Of a stretch of DNA of 64,000 nt, positions 34,932 to 43,406 are shown in pieces. The DNA is from Lachnospiraceae bacterium (GTDB taxonomy: Bacteria; Bacillota; Clostridia; Lachnospirales; Lachnospiraceae). Numbering within the stretch: the stretch's first letter is position 1; each line of letters opens with the position of its first letter. The translations under genes and the position numbers were made by a program. The notes beneath the pieces were generated by a model. It did not search any database and had not been told where the DNA came from. It was given only the letters and a program-made list of their open reading frames with translations. The stretch lies in contig CABJAM010000005.1 in assembly GCA_902363555.1 (NCBI GenBank), forward strand, positions 124,001 to 188,000. Reading direction: 5' to 3'.

Positions 34932-36335
34932 TCAGGGCTGGAATGTTTTTACACCAAAGGAAGCAAATATGCAGTTTCTCGCATCACCGAGTGATTTGAA
35001 CACACCGTCCTTTAACATCTGCGCCGTCAGATTTCCGATGGCTGTGGCCTCCGTAGGGCCTGCATAAACGATCTTGCCTGTGGCTATGGCCGTGAGTTGA
35101 TTCAGATAATCCGCATTGGAGCCGCCGCCCACAATATGTATTTTGGAATAATTGCGGCCGCTGATCTCCTCGATCTCCTTTACCGTATCGCCATAGCTGT
35201 CAGCAAGGCTCTGATAGATGACCGTCGCCAACTGCCCCGGCGTTTCAGGCACCGGCTCACCCTTGGCCGTACAATAATCCTGGATGGCTTTGATCATATT
35301 TTTAGGAGCCAGGAAACAGTCGTCATTCACATCGACCCGGGAAGGAAAATCTGTATTCTCCGCAGCCATTTCACAAAGCTTTGCAAAGCTGTAGGCGTCA
35401 TTTAATTCATGGCGCACAGACTGGATCATCCAAAGGCCCATAATATTTTTCAAATAACGGAAACGATAATCGTAACCGCCCTCATTGGTAAAATTCGCTT
35501 TCATGCTGGCCATGGAGCAATCAGCGTCCATGCGCTCAATCCCCATCAGCGACCATGTACCGGAGCTGATATAAACAGCGTCATCACTGTTGGTCGGCAC
35601 ACTGAGCACGGCGGAACCGGTATCATGGGTCGCCGGAAGTACCACCTGGCAGTTATATCCAATGCGCTGCTGCATTTGCGGAAGAAGGTCACCCACCACA
35701 TAGCCCGGCATCTGAATCTTTTCAAAAATATGTTCATTATAGCCAAGCATTTTTATCAGCTCAAAATCCCAATCCTTCGTTTCCGGATTTACAAGCTGGG
35801 TCGTCGTGGCGTTCGTATATTCCGTAGCCTTATTGCCCGTCAACACAAAGTTCAGATAATCCGGGATCATCAGCATGGATACGGCTTTTTCCAAATGCTC
35901 CGGATTTTCCTGTTTTACAGCCATAAGCTGATAAATAGTGTTAAATATCTGTTTTTGTATACCTGTACGGCCATAAAGGTCCTCCAGGGAGATCACGTCA
36001 TAGACGCGCTTATCCATGCCTGTGGTACGGCTGTCGCGGTAGCCAACAGCATCTCCAAGAATGTCGTTATTCTCATCTAAAAGCACAAAATCCACAGCCC
36101 ATGTGTCAATCCCCACACTTACGGGAATTTTGCCAATTTCGGCACACTGCTTCATTCCGAGAATGATATTCTCCTTTAAATTCTCAATATCCCAGCACAG
36201 ATGCCCGTTTTTTTCCTTCATGCCATTGTCGAAGCGCCAGACCTCCTCAAGGATCATCTTACCCGCTTCCATATGGCACAGGATATGACGACCGCTGGAT
36301 GCACCGATGTCAATGGCTAAATAATACTTCTCCAT
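34932..36335 (-). CDS. rhaB: Rhamnulokinase
   Basis: 467 residues, FGGY-family sugar kinase that phosphorylates L-rhamnulose at O1. N-terminal phosphate motif AIDIGASSGRHIL, VDTWAVDFVLL, and C-terminal nucleotide-site HIVGGGSNADYLNQL are seen. First gene of the rhaBA unit; GGGGAGG ribosome site. Confidence 0.95.
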   Translation of the reverse strand: MEKYYLAIDIGASSGRHILCHMEAGKMILEEVWRFDNGMKEKNGHLCWDIENLKENIILGMKQCAEIGKIPVSVGIDTWAVDFVLLDENNDILGDAVGYRDSRTTGMDKRVYDVISLEDLYGRTGIQKQIFNTIYQLMAVKQENPEHLEKAVSMLMIPDYLNFVLTGNKATEYTNATTTQLVNPETKDWDFELIKMLGYNEHIFEKIQMPGYVVGDLLPQMQQRIGYNCQVVLPATHDTGSAVLSVPTNSDDAVYISSGTWSLMGIERMDADCSMASMKANFTNEGGYDYRFRYLKNIMGLWMIQSVRHELNDAYSFAKLCEMAAENTDFPSRVDVNDDCFLAPKNMIKAIQDYCTAKGEPVPETPGQLATVIYQSLADSYGDTVKEIEEISGRNYSKIHIVGGGSNADYLNQLTAIATGKIVYAGPTEATAIGNLTAQMLKDGVFKSLGDARNCIFASFGVKTFQP

Positions 36336-36364
36336 TTTATCCTCCCCTGTGTTCTGAATTTTGC

Positions 36365-36437
36365 GGTACGGATTGACTTCCGTACCTTTTTGATAATGTC
36401 ATTATAATTTGTCGAGGATTCCCGAAGGGAATCCTTG
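36365..36437 (-). promoter_or_regulatory. rhaBA control region with two inverted repeats
   Basis: A TATAAT (36401-36406, minus strand) is flanked by CGAGGATTCCC-GAA-GGGAATCCTTG (36413-36437), which would cover the -35 region, and by GGTACGGA/TCCGTACC (36365-36372 with 36379-36386), which would be in the leader just before the ribosome site. The first looks like an operator, the second like a leader hairpin. No regulator gene adjoins. Confidence 0.45.
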
Positions 36438-36487
36438 ACCTGCTTATGTATCAACGTAATTCATATTATAGCGCAACCAGGCATAAA

Positions 36488-36526
36488 AAATAAGGACGCT
36501 ATTTTTATAAATTAGCGTCCTTATTT
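36488..36526 (-). terminator. Intrinsic terminator of the Bce-type ABC genes
   Basis: Perfect 14-bp stem AAATAAGGACGCTA (36488-36501) with 36513-36526, 40 bases after the permease stop; A/T ends allow use from both sides. Confidence 0.75.
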
Positions 36527-36565
36527 GCAATTTCAATCAAATACCGCCATTGGGCGCAAACGACT

Positions 36566-38593
36566 TCACCGCAGCTTCAAAATCCTCCGACTCCCCATAT
36601 AAGTCACCATGAAATACAGCGCAAATACCACAGTAACCAATCCAGCCGCAAACACTACCGTCTGGGTGATCGTCCACACAGACATATAGGGAATGTTCAC
36701 ATATGAGCCCCCGATAATAAATCCGGAACAAACAAGCGCAAGGATGAATGGCAGTCCAAAATACACCTTTAATTGCATCCACAGGGAAGTTTTCATATCC
36801 TTCTCCTTTGTTCCAAGCCGTCGGAGCAGATCATAACGCTGTTCATTATCCGCGGACTGTGAAAGCTGCTGTAATGCCAGCACAGCACCGGCAATGATCA
36901 AAAAGGTAATCCCAAGATAGACACCGATATAAGTAAATGTCAGATTCGTGGATGTCATTTCAACTAAAATATCTGTACCCGTTGTATAAGAAAAAATCAT
37001 AGGTGAGTTCAGATAAGCGTCTCTTAGCGCATTATAGGAATCCTCATTTTGAAACGTTCCGCACATAGCCAGCCAATCCACCGTCAATGTTTCAGCGACA
37101 GACTGGGGAACGATCAACGTGCAATCGGACAAATAATTATTATCAAAATAAACGTTATCGTGATACGGCTGGCCAGAAAGCGTCAGTGTCGTACCATTAA
37201 AATCCAAACGGCCATCCGAAGTGCTCACGTAATTTTTCACCCGCTCTTCGTTCTCATCACCATTATAATTAATAGTAAAATGCCCCTCCTCAAGCGCGAT
37301 CGGATCTATGCCCTGAAGCTCCAGAAGCCGGTTATAATCATCCACGCCGAGAATCGTCAGCGGATACGGCTTATTCGTTCCATCAAAATCAAATGTTGTG
37401 CTTCCAAAAATAGTACTGAGGATACCCTCCGCCTGGTAAATATTAAACGAAACGGACGCTCCCACATATTCCGACAGATCAAAGCCCCTGTCGGACAATA
37501 TCTGCCCGACCGTAGCTCCTTCCGGATTACCGCCGGCTTCGGACGCTTCCATCCGCATACTAATATCATAAGGTGCCATCCGCTCCACACCTTTAATAAT
37601 ATATTTGCCGATACCAAGCCCCAAAGCCATGGTCGTTATGGACAGACATATGAGCATACTGACCACGCCAATGGACAGGCCCGCCGCTTTTAACCGGCTG
37701 CCCAACTGATTCACGACAAAGATATTCAGCCGCCGGTAATAATAATTTTTATTTCCCTTACAAAGTTTCACATAAAATCCGGCCACCGATATGCAAAACA
37801 GCAGGGTTCCCGCCATCATCAGTCCAATTCCCACAAACAGCCAGCGGAAAAACTGGATATTTGTTCCCCAGAAAACAACAGCGCAGCCAGCTGCCAAAAG
37901 TGCCACTGCCACAATAAATAACAGGATATCTCTGACTTTTCCCCCGTAACTCTTCTCGTTTTTCTTGTGTGCATTGATCAGATCGATGAGCTGCATTTTA
38001 TTGACTTCCCGCACGTTTCGGCGATATACGACCAGAAACATAAAGCCAAAGAAAAGGATGGATGTAATAATTGCCCGAGATGACAGGACAAAATGATAAT
38101 TTTCCACACCTGCCCCGATGATCTTTGCAGTAATCAGGGAAAGCCCCTGAGACAAAACGACGCCCAGCACCAGTCCGGCTGCCAGGGAAGCACCGCCGAT
38201 CACGCATGTTTCACGCCACAGCAGCGTTCCGATATCCTTCTGTTCCATCCCCAGCGTCATATAAATGCCCATTTCCTTTTGCCTGCGCTTTAACATAAAA
38301 CGATTGGCATACACGACTAAAAAGCCCATGATCAGACAAATAAACACAGATACCCCCGCCATCATTCCCGCAGAAAATGACAGATAGCTTAAACTATCAG
38401 GGATTCCCAGTGCAGCAAACTGGGCCTCAATGGAATTAAATGTATAAAACAAAGCTACCGCCAGCGTCAGCGTCAGAAAATAAATCTGATAATCTCTGGC
38501 ATTTTTCTTCACATTTTTCATGGCCAGCTCGTGAAGAATGGCCTTGCTTCCGGATAACGTCCTGCCGCTCATCTCTACGTTTTCAGATCGCAT
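36566..38593 (-). CDS. BceB-type ABC transporter permease (FtsX domains)
   Basis: 675 residues from the ATG at 38593, with GGAGGAGGG upstream; it overlaps the ATPase gene by 11 bp. About ten transmembrane helices with two FtsX-like blocks and a large outer domain (about 300-490) between the middle helices, the BceB arrangement. Such permeases sense and remove cell-wall-active peptides such as bacitracin or lantibiotics and signal to the BceS kinase. Confidence 0.9.
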   Translation of the reverse strand: MRSENVEMSGRTLSGSKAILHELAMKNVKKNARDYQIYFLTLTLAVALFYTFNSIEAQFAALGIPDSLSYLSFSAGMMAGVSVFICLIMGFLVVYANRFMLKRRQKEMGIYMTLGMEQKDIGTLLWRETCVIGGASLAAGLVLGVVLSQGLSLITAKIIGAGVENYHFVLSSRAIITSILFFGFMFLVVYRRNVREVNKMQLIDLINAHKKNEKSYGGKVRDILLFIVAVALLAAGCAVVFWGTNIQFFRWLFVGIGLMMAGTLLFCISVAGFYVKLCKGNKNYYYRRLNIFVVNQLGSRLKAAGLSIGVVSMLICLSITTMALGLGIGKYIIKGVERMAPYDISMRMEASEAGGNPEGATVGQILSDRGFDLSEYVGASVSFNIYQAEGILSTIFGSTTFDFDGTNKPYPLTILGVDDYNRLLELQGIDPIALEEGHFTINYNGDENEERVKNYVSTSDGRLDFNGTTLTLSGQPYHDNVYFDNNYLSDCTLIVPQSVAETLTVDWLAMCGTFQNEDSYNALRDAYLNSPMIFSYTTGTDILVEMTSTNLTFTYIGVYLGITFLIIAGAVLALQQLSQSADNEQRYDLLRRLGTKEKDMKTSLWMQLKVYFGLPFILALVCSGFIIGGSYVNIPYMSVWTITQTVVFAAGLVTVVFALYFMVTYMGSRRILKLR

Positions 38594-39350
38594 GGCTCTG
38601 CCCTCCTCCCAAAAATGAAACGACCTGCATAATTTCATCGAAGAAATATTTCCGCGAATTATTGCCGCGCACAAGCTCGTTAAAAATCTTTCCATCTTTG
38701 ATAAAGAGTATCCGTTTACAATGACTGGCCGTAAATGCGTCGTGGGTAACCATCAGTATGGTGGCTCCCATCTTTTCATTCATCATCTGGAAGCTTTCCA
38801 GCAGCATCCCCGCAGACTTGGAATCCAAAGCGCCGGTCGGTTCATCAGCCAGTACAAGCTCCGGCTCCGTCACAATGGCTCTGGCACAGGCCACCCGCTG
38901 CCGCTGCCCGCCGGACATTTCATAAGGATATTTATTCATAACCTCCATGATCCCCAGCGTCTGGGCCACGGCCTCCACCTTCCGTCTCACATTCTTTGGC
39001 GCCTCCCCCTTAATGGCCAGCGCCAGAGCGATATTATCCCGGGCGGTAAGTGTATCCAGCAGATTAAAGTCCTGAAATATAAATCCCAGAGCCTCACGGC
39101 GGAACTTTGACAGCTCCTGCTTATTCAATGTGGTAATATCTGAATTTCCTACGTAAATGTGTCCGGCCGTCACATTATCTATGGTAGAAATACAGTTTAA
39201 AAGCGTCGTCTTTCCGCTTCCGGACGCCCCCATGATTCCGATATATTCTCCGCGCTCCACCTCAAAACTAATATGATTGACAGCCTTTGTAAGACTGCCT
39301 TTATTTTTATAAAATTTATCCAGATTTTCAACTCTTAAAATCGTATCCAT
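38583..39350 (-). CDS. BceA-type ABC transporter ATP-binding protein
   Basis: 255 residues from the ATG at 39350 (GGAGGCAATTTCC before it). Walker A GASGSGKTTL, signature SGGQRQRVACARA, Walker B LVLADEPTGALDSKS and the H-loop THD are intact. It energises the permease translated from the overlapping gene. A palindromic operator candidate lies 75 bases upstream, suggesting separate induction from the regulator genes. Confidence 0.95.
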   Translation of the reverse strand: MDTILRVENLDKFYKNKGSLTKAVNHISFEVERGEYIGIMGASGSGKTTLLNCISTIDNVTAGHIYVGNSDITTLNKQELSKFRREALGFIFQDFNLLDTLTARDNIALALAIKGEAPKNVRRKVEAVAQTLGIMEVMNKYPYEMSGGQRQRVACARAIVTEPELVLADEPTGALDSKSAGMLLESFQMMNEKMGATILMVTHDAFTASHCKRILFIKDGKIFNELVRGNNSRKYFFDEIMQVVSFLGGGQSHAI

Positions 39351-39423
39351 GGAAATTGCCTCCTTCATTTGATAAACCAAGTTTACCACAAGTATTCCCA
39401 GGCATCCACGGATTTACCTAACA

Positions 39424-39433
39424 GTAATATTAC
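39424..39433. promoter_or_regulatory. Palindrome upstream of bceAB-like genes
   Basis: GTAATATTAC, a perfect 10-bp palindrome within TGTAATATTACTG, about 75 bp before the ATPase start. A BceR-type regulator site is plausible here; it is inferred from position and symmetry only. Confidence 0.35.
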
Positions 39434-39456
39434 ATTTTTGTTATATTCATAATTAT

Positions 39457-40491
39457 TTATTGTGCCGGACCGTGCACGTCATTTGTGGTTTTCATATAAA
39501 GGCGGATCATCGTTCCTTCTCCCAGGGTAGAATCCAGCTCTATTTTTATTCCCATCTTATCACACAGACATTTACACAGATAAAGGCCCATCCCTGTGGA
39601 CCCTTTATAAATACGCCCGTTCTCGCCGGTAAAGCCCTTTTTAAAAACGCTGGCTACATCCTGAGAAGGCATGCCGATACCATTATCCTCCACACAAAGA
39701 CATACATAGCCCTGTGGGCACATATCTGTCGTTTTTCCACTAAAATACAGCAGGTGTTCCCCGTCCTTTTTGCGGTATTTCACGGCATTGGTGATGATCT
39801 GGCCCAATATAAACTCCATCCACTTTACATCTGTCAATACCGTCACATCCAGGCCTTCAAATTTGGGAAATACCTTTTCGGCCACCATCAGCTTGGAATT
39901 TCGGCGTGCGGCGCCCATACACAGGGATTTAAGCAGCACCGGCCGGATATGATAATCCTCCTCCAGGCTTCCCGCCTTTGTATAATAAAGCATCTGCTCC
40001 ACGTAATTTTCTGTTTTAATAACCTCTTCCTCCAGACTTCTGGTAAGTGGCGTTTTATTATTTTCAATCATCAGCCGCTGTACGGCAATAGGCGTCTTGA
40101 TTTCATGGGCCCAGGTCTGGACGTAATCTTTATATTCCTGCAGCTCCTGCTGCTGTTTTGCAATAACATCATTGAGATACTTGCCGTTCATCTTAACGAT
40201 GGAATAGAGCATCTGGCCGTCAAAAAAGTCCGGCTCCTCGATCATTTCACAAAGATAGGTCTTTTCTTCCAACCCCTCTGCCAGCTCTGTCAATTTATCA
40301 TAAAATTGCTTCTTTCGGGCAAAATCGTACAAAAAAGCCATGAGCAGCCCGGCGGAATAAATCAGGAGGACTGCAACGATTACCGGTGCCGGCACCTCCA
40401 TCACAGCCATAAATGCCGCTGCGAAAAATGCGGCCACGCCCATTACGGCCAGCGTAAACCAACGGTCCTTCACATAATCTGCAAATTTCAT
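39457..40491 (-). CDS. BceS-type intramembrane-sensing histidine kinase
   Basis: 344 residues. Two closely spaced transmembrane helices (about 13-55) with almost no outer loop, so it must sense through the transporter. H-box TWAHEIKTPIAVQ, then N box ITNAVKYR and G boxes EDNGIGMP, GSTGMGLYLC. It overlaps the regulator stop (ATGA) and is followed by the transporter genes. Confidence 0.93.
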   Translation of the reverse strand: MKFADYVKDRWFTLAVMGVAAFFAAAFMAVMEVPAPVIVAVLLIYSAGLLMAFLYDFARKKQFYDKLTELAEGLEEKTYLCEMIEEPDFFDGQMLYSIVKMNGKYLNDVIAKQQQELQEYKDYVQTWAHEIKTPIAVQRLMIENNKTPLTRSLEEEVIKTENYVEQMLYYTKAGSLEEDYHIRPVLLKSLCMGAARRNSKLMVAEKVFPKFEGLDVTVLTDVKWMEFILGQIITNAVKYRKKDGEHLLYFSGKTTDMCPQGYVCLCVEDNGIGMPSQDVASVFKKGFTGENGRIYKGSTGMGLYLCKCLCDKMGIKIELDSTLGEGTMIRLYMKTTNDVHGPAQ

Positions 40492-41153
40492 ACCATATAC
40501 CCCTGGCCCCGCCGTGTTACGATATAATCCTCAAAACCGATATCGGCCAGCTTTTTCCGAAGCCGGTTGACATTCACCGTCAGCGTACTGTCCTCCACAA
40601 ACTCGTCCATCTCCCAAAGCTGGCAGATCAGATCATTTCTTGATAAAACAATGCCTGCATTTTCCATAAGTAATTTCAAAATTCCCAGCTCATTCCTCGT
40701 CAGGTCCGTCTTTTTCCCGTTATAGCTGGCGCTGCTGCCAAGAACATCCAGCGATACGCCCCGGTGGCTGAGCACCAGCGACGTTTTACGGCCCCCGGCC
40801 CGGTGGAGCACGGAACCGATATGGGCCAGAAGGATATGGATATTATAAGGCTTTGAGATAAAATCATCGGCGCCCATATTCAGGCTCATCAGCTCGTCCA
40901 TGTCGCTATCGGCGCTTGTAACGACGATTATGGGCACATCGGATGTTTTGCGCACCTCCCTGCAAATATAAAAGCCGTCATTGACCGGCAGATTAAGATC
41001 CAGAAGCACCAGATCCGGCGCCATTGTCAAAATGACCGCCGGAATGTCGGAAAAATCATCGGCGGCAGAAACCGTGTATCCGTTTTTCTCCAGTAATGTC
41101 TGTAATTCGCGGCGGATCTTCTCCTCATCCTCCACGATAAGAATATGTTCCAT
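40488..41153 (-). CDS. BceR-type response regulator (OmpR family)
   Basis: 221 residues: receiver (about 1-115; acidic pair ED, acceptor Asp in LVLLDLNLPVNDG) and a winged-helix output (about 125-221, ending VTRRGQGYMV). First gene of the four-gene module; probably activates the downstream bceAB-like pair. Confidence 0.94.
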   Translation of the reverse strand: MEHILIVEDEEKIRRELQTLLEKNGYTVSAADDFSDIPAVILTMAPDLVLLDLNLPVNDGFYICREVRKTSDVPIIVVTSADSDMDELMSLNMGADDFISKPYNIHILLAHIGSVLHRAGGRKTSLVLSHRGVSLDVLGSSASYNGKKTDLTRNELGILKLLMENAGIVLSRNDLICQLWEMDEFVEDSTLTVNVNRLRKKLADIGFEDYIVTRRGQGYMV

Positions 41154-41185
41154 CCCATCACCTGCTTTATTTTATATTTTGCCGT

Positions 41186-41210
41186 AACAGTTCCGTGAAA
41201 ATGAACTGTT
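41186..41210. repeat. Small hairpin sharing the AACAGTTC arm
   Basis: AACAGTTC (41186-41193) pairs with GAACTGTT (41203-41210), upstream of the BceR-like gene. It shares its arm with the 3'-end hairpin family but lies 5' of a gene. Confidence 0.45.
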
Positions 41211-41363
41211 TCTTTTAGATATCTATGACAATCATAGCATGCCCTGAAAAAAATGTCATCCCATAACTTTAATAAAAAGCAGTGTGATTCTCTCTTGAAA
41301 CCACACTGCTTCTATATATACACATTGAATTTCAACCCCGTGAACTCCACTGCCCGATTCATC

Positions 41364-41852
41364 TTAGATGATCTGCTTCTCTTCGGTGCTGATGCGGATA
41401 CGGTCGGCAATTAAAGCGATAAATTCGGAATTGGTCGGCTTTCCCTTTGCGAGGTTTACGGTATATCCGAATATTTTAACCGCTGTTTCATTATTCCCTC
41501 TGGCCCAGGCCACTTCGATCGCGTGCCGAATCGCCCGTTCCACACGGGTCGGCGTGGTCTGGTTCAGCTTTGCCACCTCCGGGTACAGCACCTTTGTAAT
41601 GGAATTGATGGCATTTGGATTGGAAATTGCGATTAAAATAGCATCTCTTAAATAAGTATACCCTTTGATATTCGCAGGAACTCCCAAATCCTGGATCATA
41701 CGGGTAACACGGCGCTTAATATCCTCAGTCACCGGCTTGGCCGGCTCTGAATCTCCCATAGAATAGTCCACCTTATCCTCCGCTATCAACTGCTTGATCA
41801 GTTCTTTCATCTTTTCGCTGTCATCAATGACAATAAAATTAATCTTATCCAT
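41364..41852 (-). CDS. Spo0A paralogue lacking most of the receiver domain
   Basis: 162 residues versus about 265 for Spo0A. Residues 1-27 (MDKINFIVIDDSEKMKEL) resemble the first strand, the acidic pair and the first helix of a receiver, then the sequence jumps straight to the linker and a complete Spo0A DNA-binding domain (about 45-160). That domain is almost unchanged, including GYTYLRDAI, SITKVLYPEVAK and the recognition helix region TRVERAIRHAIEVAWARG. The acceptor Asp is missing, so phosphorylation cannot control it. It should still bind 0A boxes and could act as a constitutive activator or as a competitor of full Spo0A. AAGGAG precedes the ATG. Confidence 0.9.
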   Translation of the reverse strand: MDKINFIVIDDSEKMKELIKQLIAEDKVDYSMGDSEPAKPVTEDIKRRVTRMIQDLGVPANIKGYTYLRDAILIAISNPNAINSITKVLYPEVAKLNQTTPTRVERAIRHAIEVAWARGNNETAVKIFGYTVNLAKGKPTNSEFIALIADRIRISTEEKQII

Positions 41853-41903
41853 AACTTACTCTCCTTCAACTTTTTGTCCCATCTTTCTACTCCAGACAAC
41901 AGC

Positions 41904-41933
41904 ATTATATACTCCAAGTTTGTAAACTAGCAA
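41904..41933 (-). promoter_or_regulatory. Probable promoter of the Spo0A paralogue
   Basis: TTGCTA (41928-41933) and TATAAT (41904-41909), minus strand, 18-bp spacer, about 50 bases before the ATG. Confidence 0.55.
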
Positions 41934-41952
41934 CTGAATTAACTTGAATTTC

Positions 41953-42018
41953 TTGACATTTCAGAAGTGTAATTGACATTAAAGAGATAAAATTGACATT
42001 TAGATAAAATAATTGACA
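41953..42018. repeat. Four TTGACA words at exact 20-bp spacing
   Basis: TTGACA starts at 41953, 41973, 41993 and 42013 (three read AATTGACA, three read TTGACATT). The spacers are AT-rich and differ. The array is directly upstream of the -35 of the Spo0A paralogue. Twenty bases is nearly two helical turns, so a protein could bind all copies on one face. No plus-strand gene lies downstream to use them as -35 boxes. The rest of 42019-42346 holds GC-rich repeat-like sequence and no gene. Confidence 0.75.
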
Positions 42019-42346
42019 CATTTATAGCCTACTTGACTCGCCATTTTATGGCACCGCGACGACAAAAACAAAAATTCCAGATTCAAATTCCGCAACTTTT
42101 TTTGCAATAACATAAATTTCCACAAATTCTCCGGACTTACCTTTAAATTCGCCAAATTCATCCGCAAAACTTCAAATTCCGCCGCCACAGAAGTTGCCGA
42201 TTTGCGCCAGAGGGCCGCTGCGCGGCTATTTTTTGCGGCGGCTACGCATCAAATCCAAGCTGGCCGCTACATCTATTCCTTCCGGCTGCTGCGCATCAAA
42301 TTTAAGCGGACCGCGCGCGCATCGATATCCCCCGGCCGCTGCGCGG

Positions 42347-43318
42347 CTACTCCTGCCGCCCACGCCCACGGTACTCCTTTGGCGTCATACCATATTTTTC
42401 GCGAAAAACCCTATGAAAATAGCTCGTATTGTCATAGCCCACATGGTAAATGATATCGGCTACGGACAGCTTTGTAGTCGTCAGCAGGAACGCGGCCTGA
42501 TTGAGCCGCTTAACCTGCAAAAGCTCCTTGAAGGTATGGCCGGTATGACGCTTGATAAAACGGCTGAGCTGATAAAGACTCTGATTCATCAGCCCGGCCA
42601 GCTCGCCCAGGGTAGCCGTCCGGTAATTCGTCTCGATATAGCGCAGCACAAAAAGCGTGCCCTGGCGCTCATATTGATTGCCCTGGCCATATAAAATGCG
42701 GTCCGAAGCATTGACCAGATGTAAAAATAACAGGCCCATGGTCGTCTGGTTCATCTGCCGCTTATTGGGCTGGTCATGGAGCAGCGACCAGACCATATTT
42801 TCCACAAGATTCTGGACCGGCAGCACATCCGCCACCTGGAACAGAAGATAATTGGACGTATCCGTATTCTGTGTCAGGGAGCCGATGATAAAATTCCGGA
42901 GGATATTTTCATCATCCATCATTTTGAAAGCTTCATCAAAAAACTGGGGCAGCACAATAAAGTTTACCGCGATATCCCCCTCGCCGGCAGGAAGGATCTC
43001 ATGGTAACAATTCTGATTGAGGAACAAAAGCTCGCCGGTATGGAGCACCACCTCGTCGCTGTCATCGATAATGTGTACGGTCTGACCGGAGCACATATAA
43101 ATGATCTCAATATAATTATGCTTATGTTTTGGAAATCGTATGAACCGGGTATGGGTCCGTATATCCATTAATTTGCCCTTTTCAAGCATTTTCTCGCTGT
43201 CAATGACAAATTCCCTGTTGTCCGTATAAATATCCTTGCTGACCTGTGTACGACCCTCCAGGATAACCCGCTCCTCATCCGTTATCTTTTCCAAAACCGC
43301 CATCAGTTCGTTATTCAT
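42347..43318 (-). CDS. AraC-family transcriptional regulator with cupin domain
   Basis: 323 residues. An N-terminal cupin-type sensing domain (about 55-150; HKHNYIEIIYMCSGQ) and a C-terminal AraC double HTH (about 220-320; LAGLMNQSLYQLSRFIKRHTG, then YDNTSYFHRVFREKYGMTPKEYR). It follows the ThuA-like gene by about 90 bp in the same direction and probably controls sugar-related genes, perhaps that one. Confidence 0.92.
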   Translation of the reverse strand: MNNELMAVLEKITDEERVILEGRTQVSKDIYTDNREFVIDSEKMLEKGKLMDIRTHTRFIRFPKHKHNYIEIIYMCSGQTVHIIDDSDEVVLHTGELLFLNQNCYHEILPAGEGDIAVNFIVLPQFFDEAFKMMDDENILRNFIIGSLTQNTDTSNYLLFQVADVLPVQNLVENMVWSLLHDQPNKRQMNQTTMGLLFLHLVNASDRILYGQGNQYERQGTLFVLRYIETNYRTATLGELAGLMNQSLYQLSRFIKRHTGHTFKELLQVKRLNQAAFLLTTTKLSVADIIYHVGYDNTSYFHRVFREKYGMTPKEYRGRGRQE

Positions 43319-43366
43319 GCGAAACCTCCCTGAGCATCAGCGCGTTCCCGCAGGATGTGCGCAAAG

Positions 43367-43397
43367 GGTAACAGTTCGACCCCTCTGAACTGTTACC
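43367..43397. repeat. Copy C of the 3'-end hairpin repeat family (perfect)
   Basis: GGTAACAGTTC (43367-43377) pairs perfectly with GAACTGTTACC (43387-43397) around GACCCCTCT. It begins 9 bases after the ThuA-like stop. Confidence 0.75.
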
Positions 43398-43406
43398 GCA
43401 AAGGAT

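Noticed and set aside
39460..40527. Long plus-strand open frame of 355 codons
   Set aside because: It is antisense to the BceS-type kinase gene, whose motifs are complete, and its translation shows no family features.
42000..42188. Minus-strand 62-codon frame
   Set aside because: No ribosome site, overlaps the TTGACA array region, no recognisable features.
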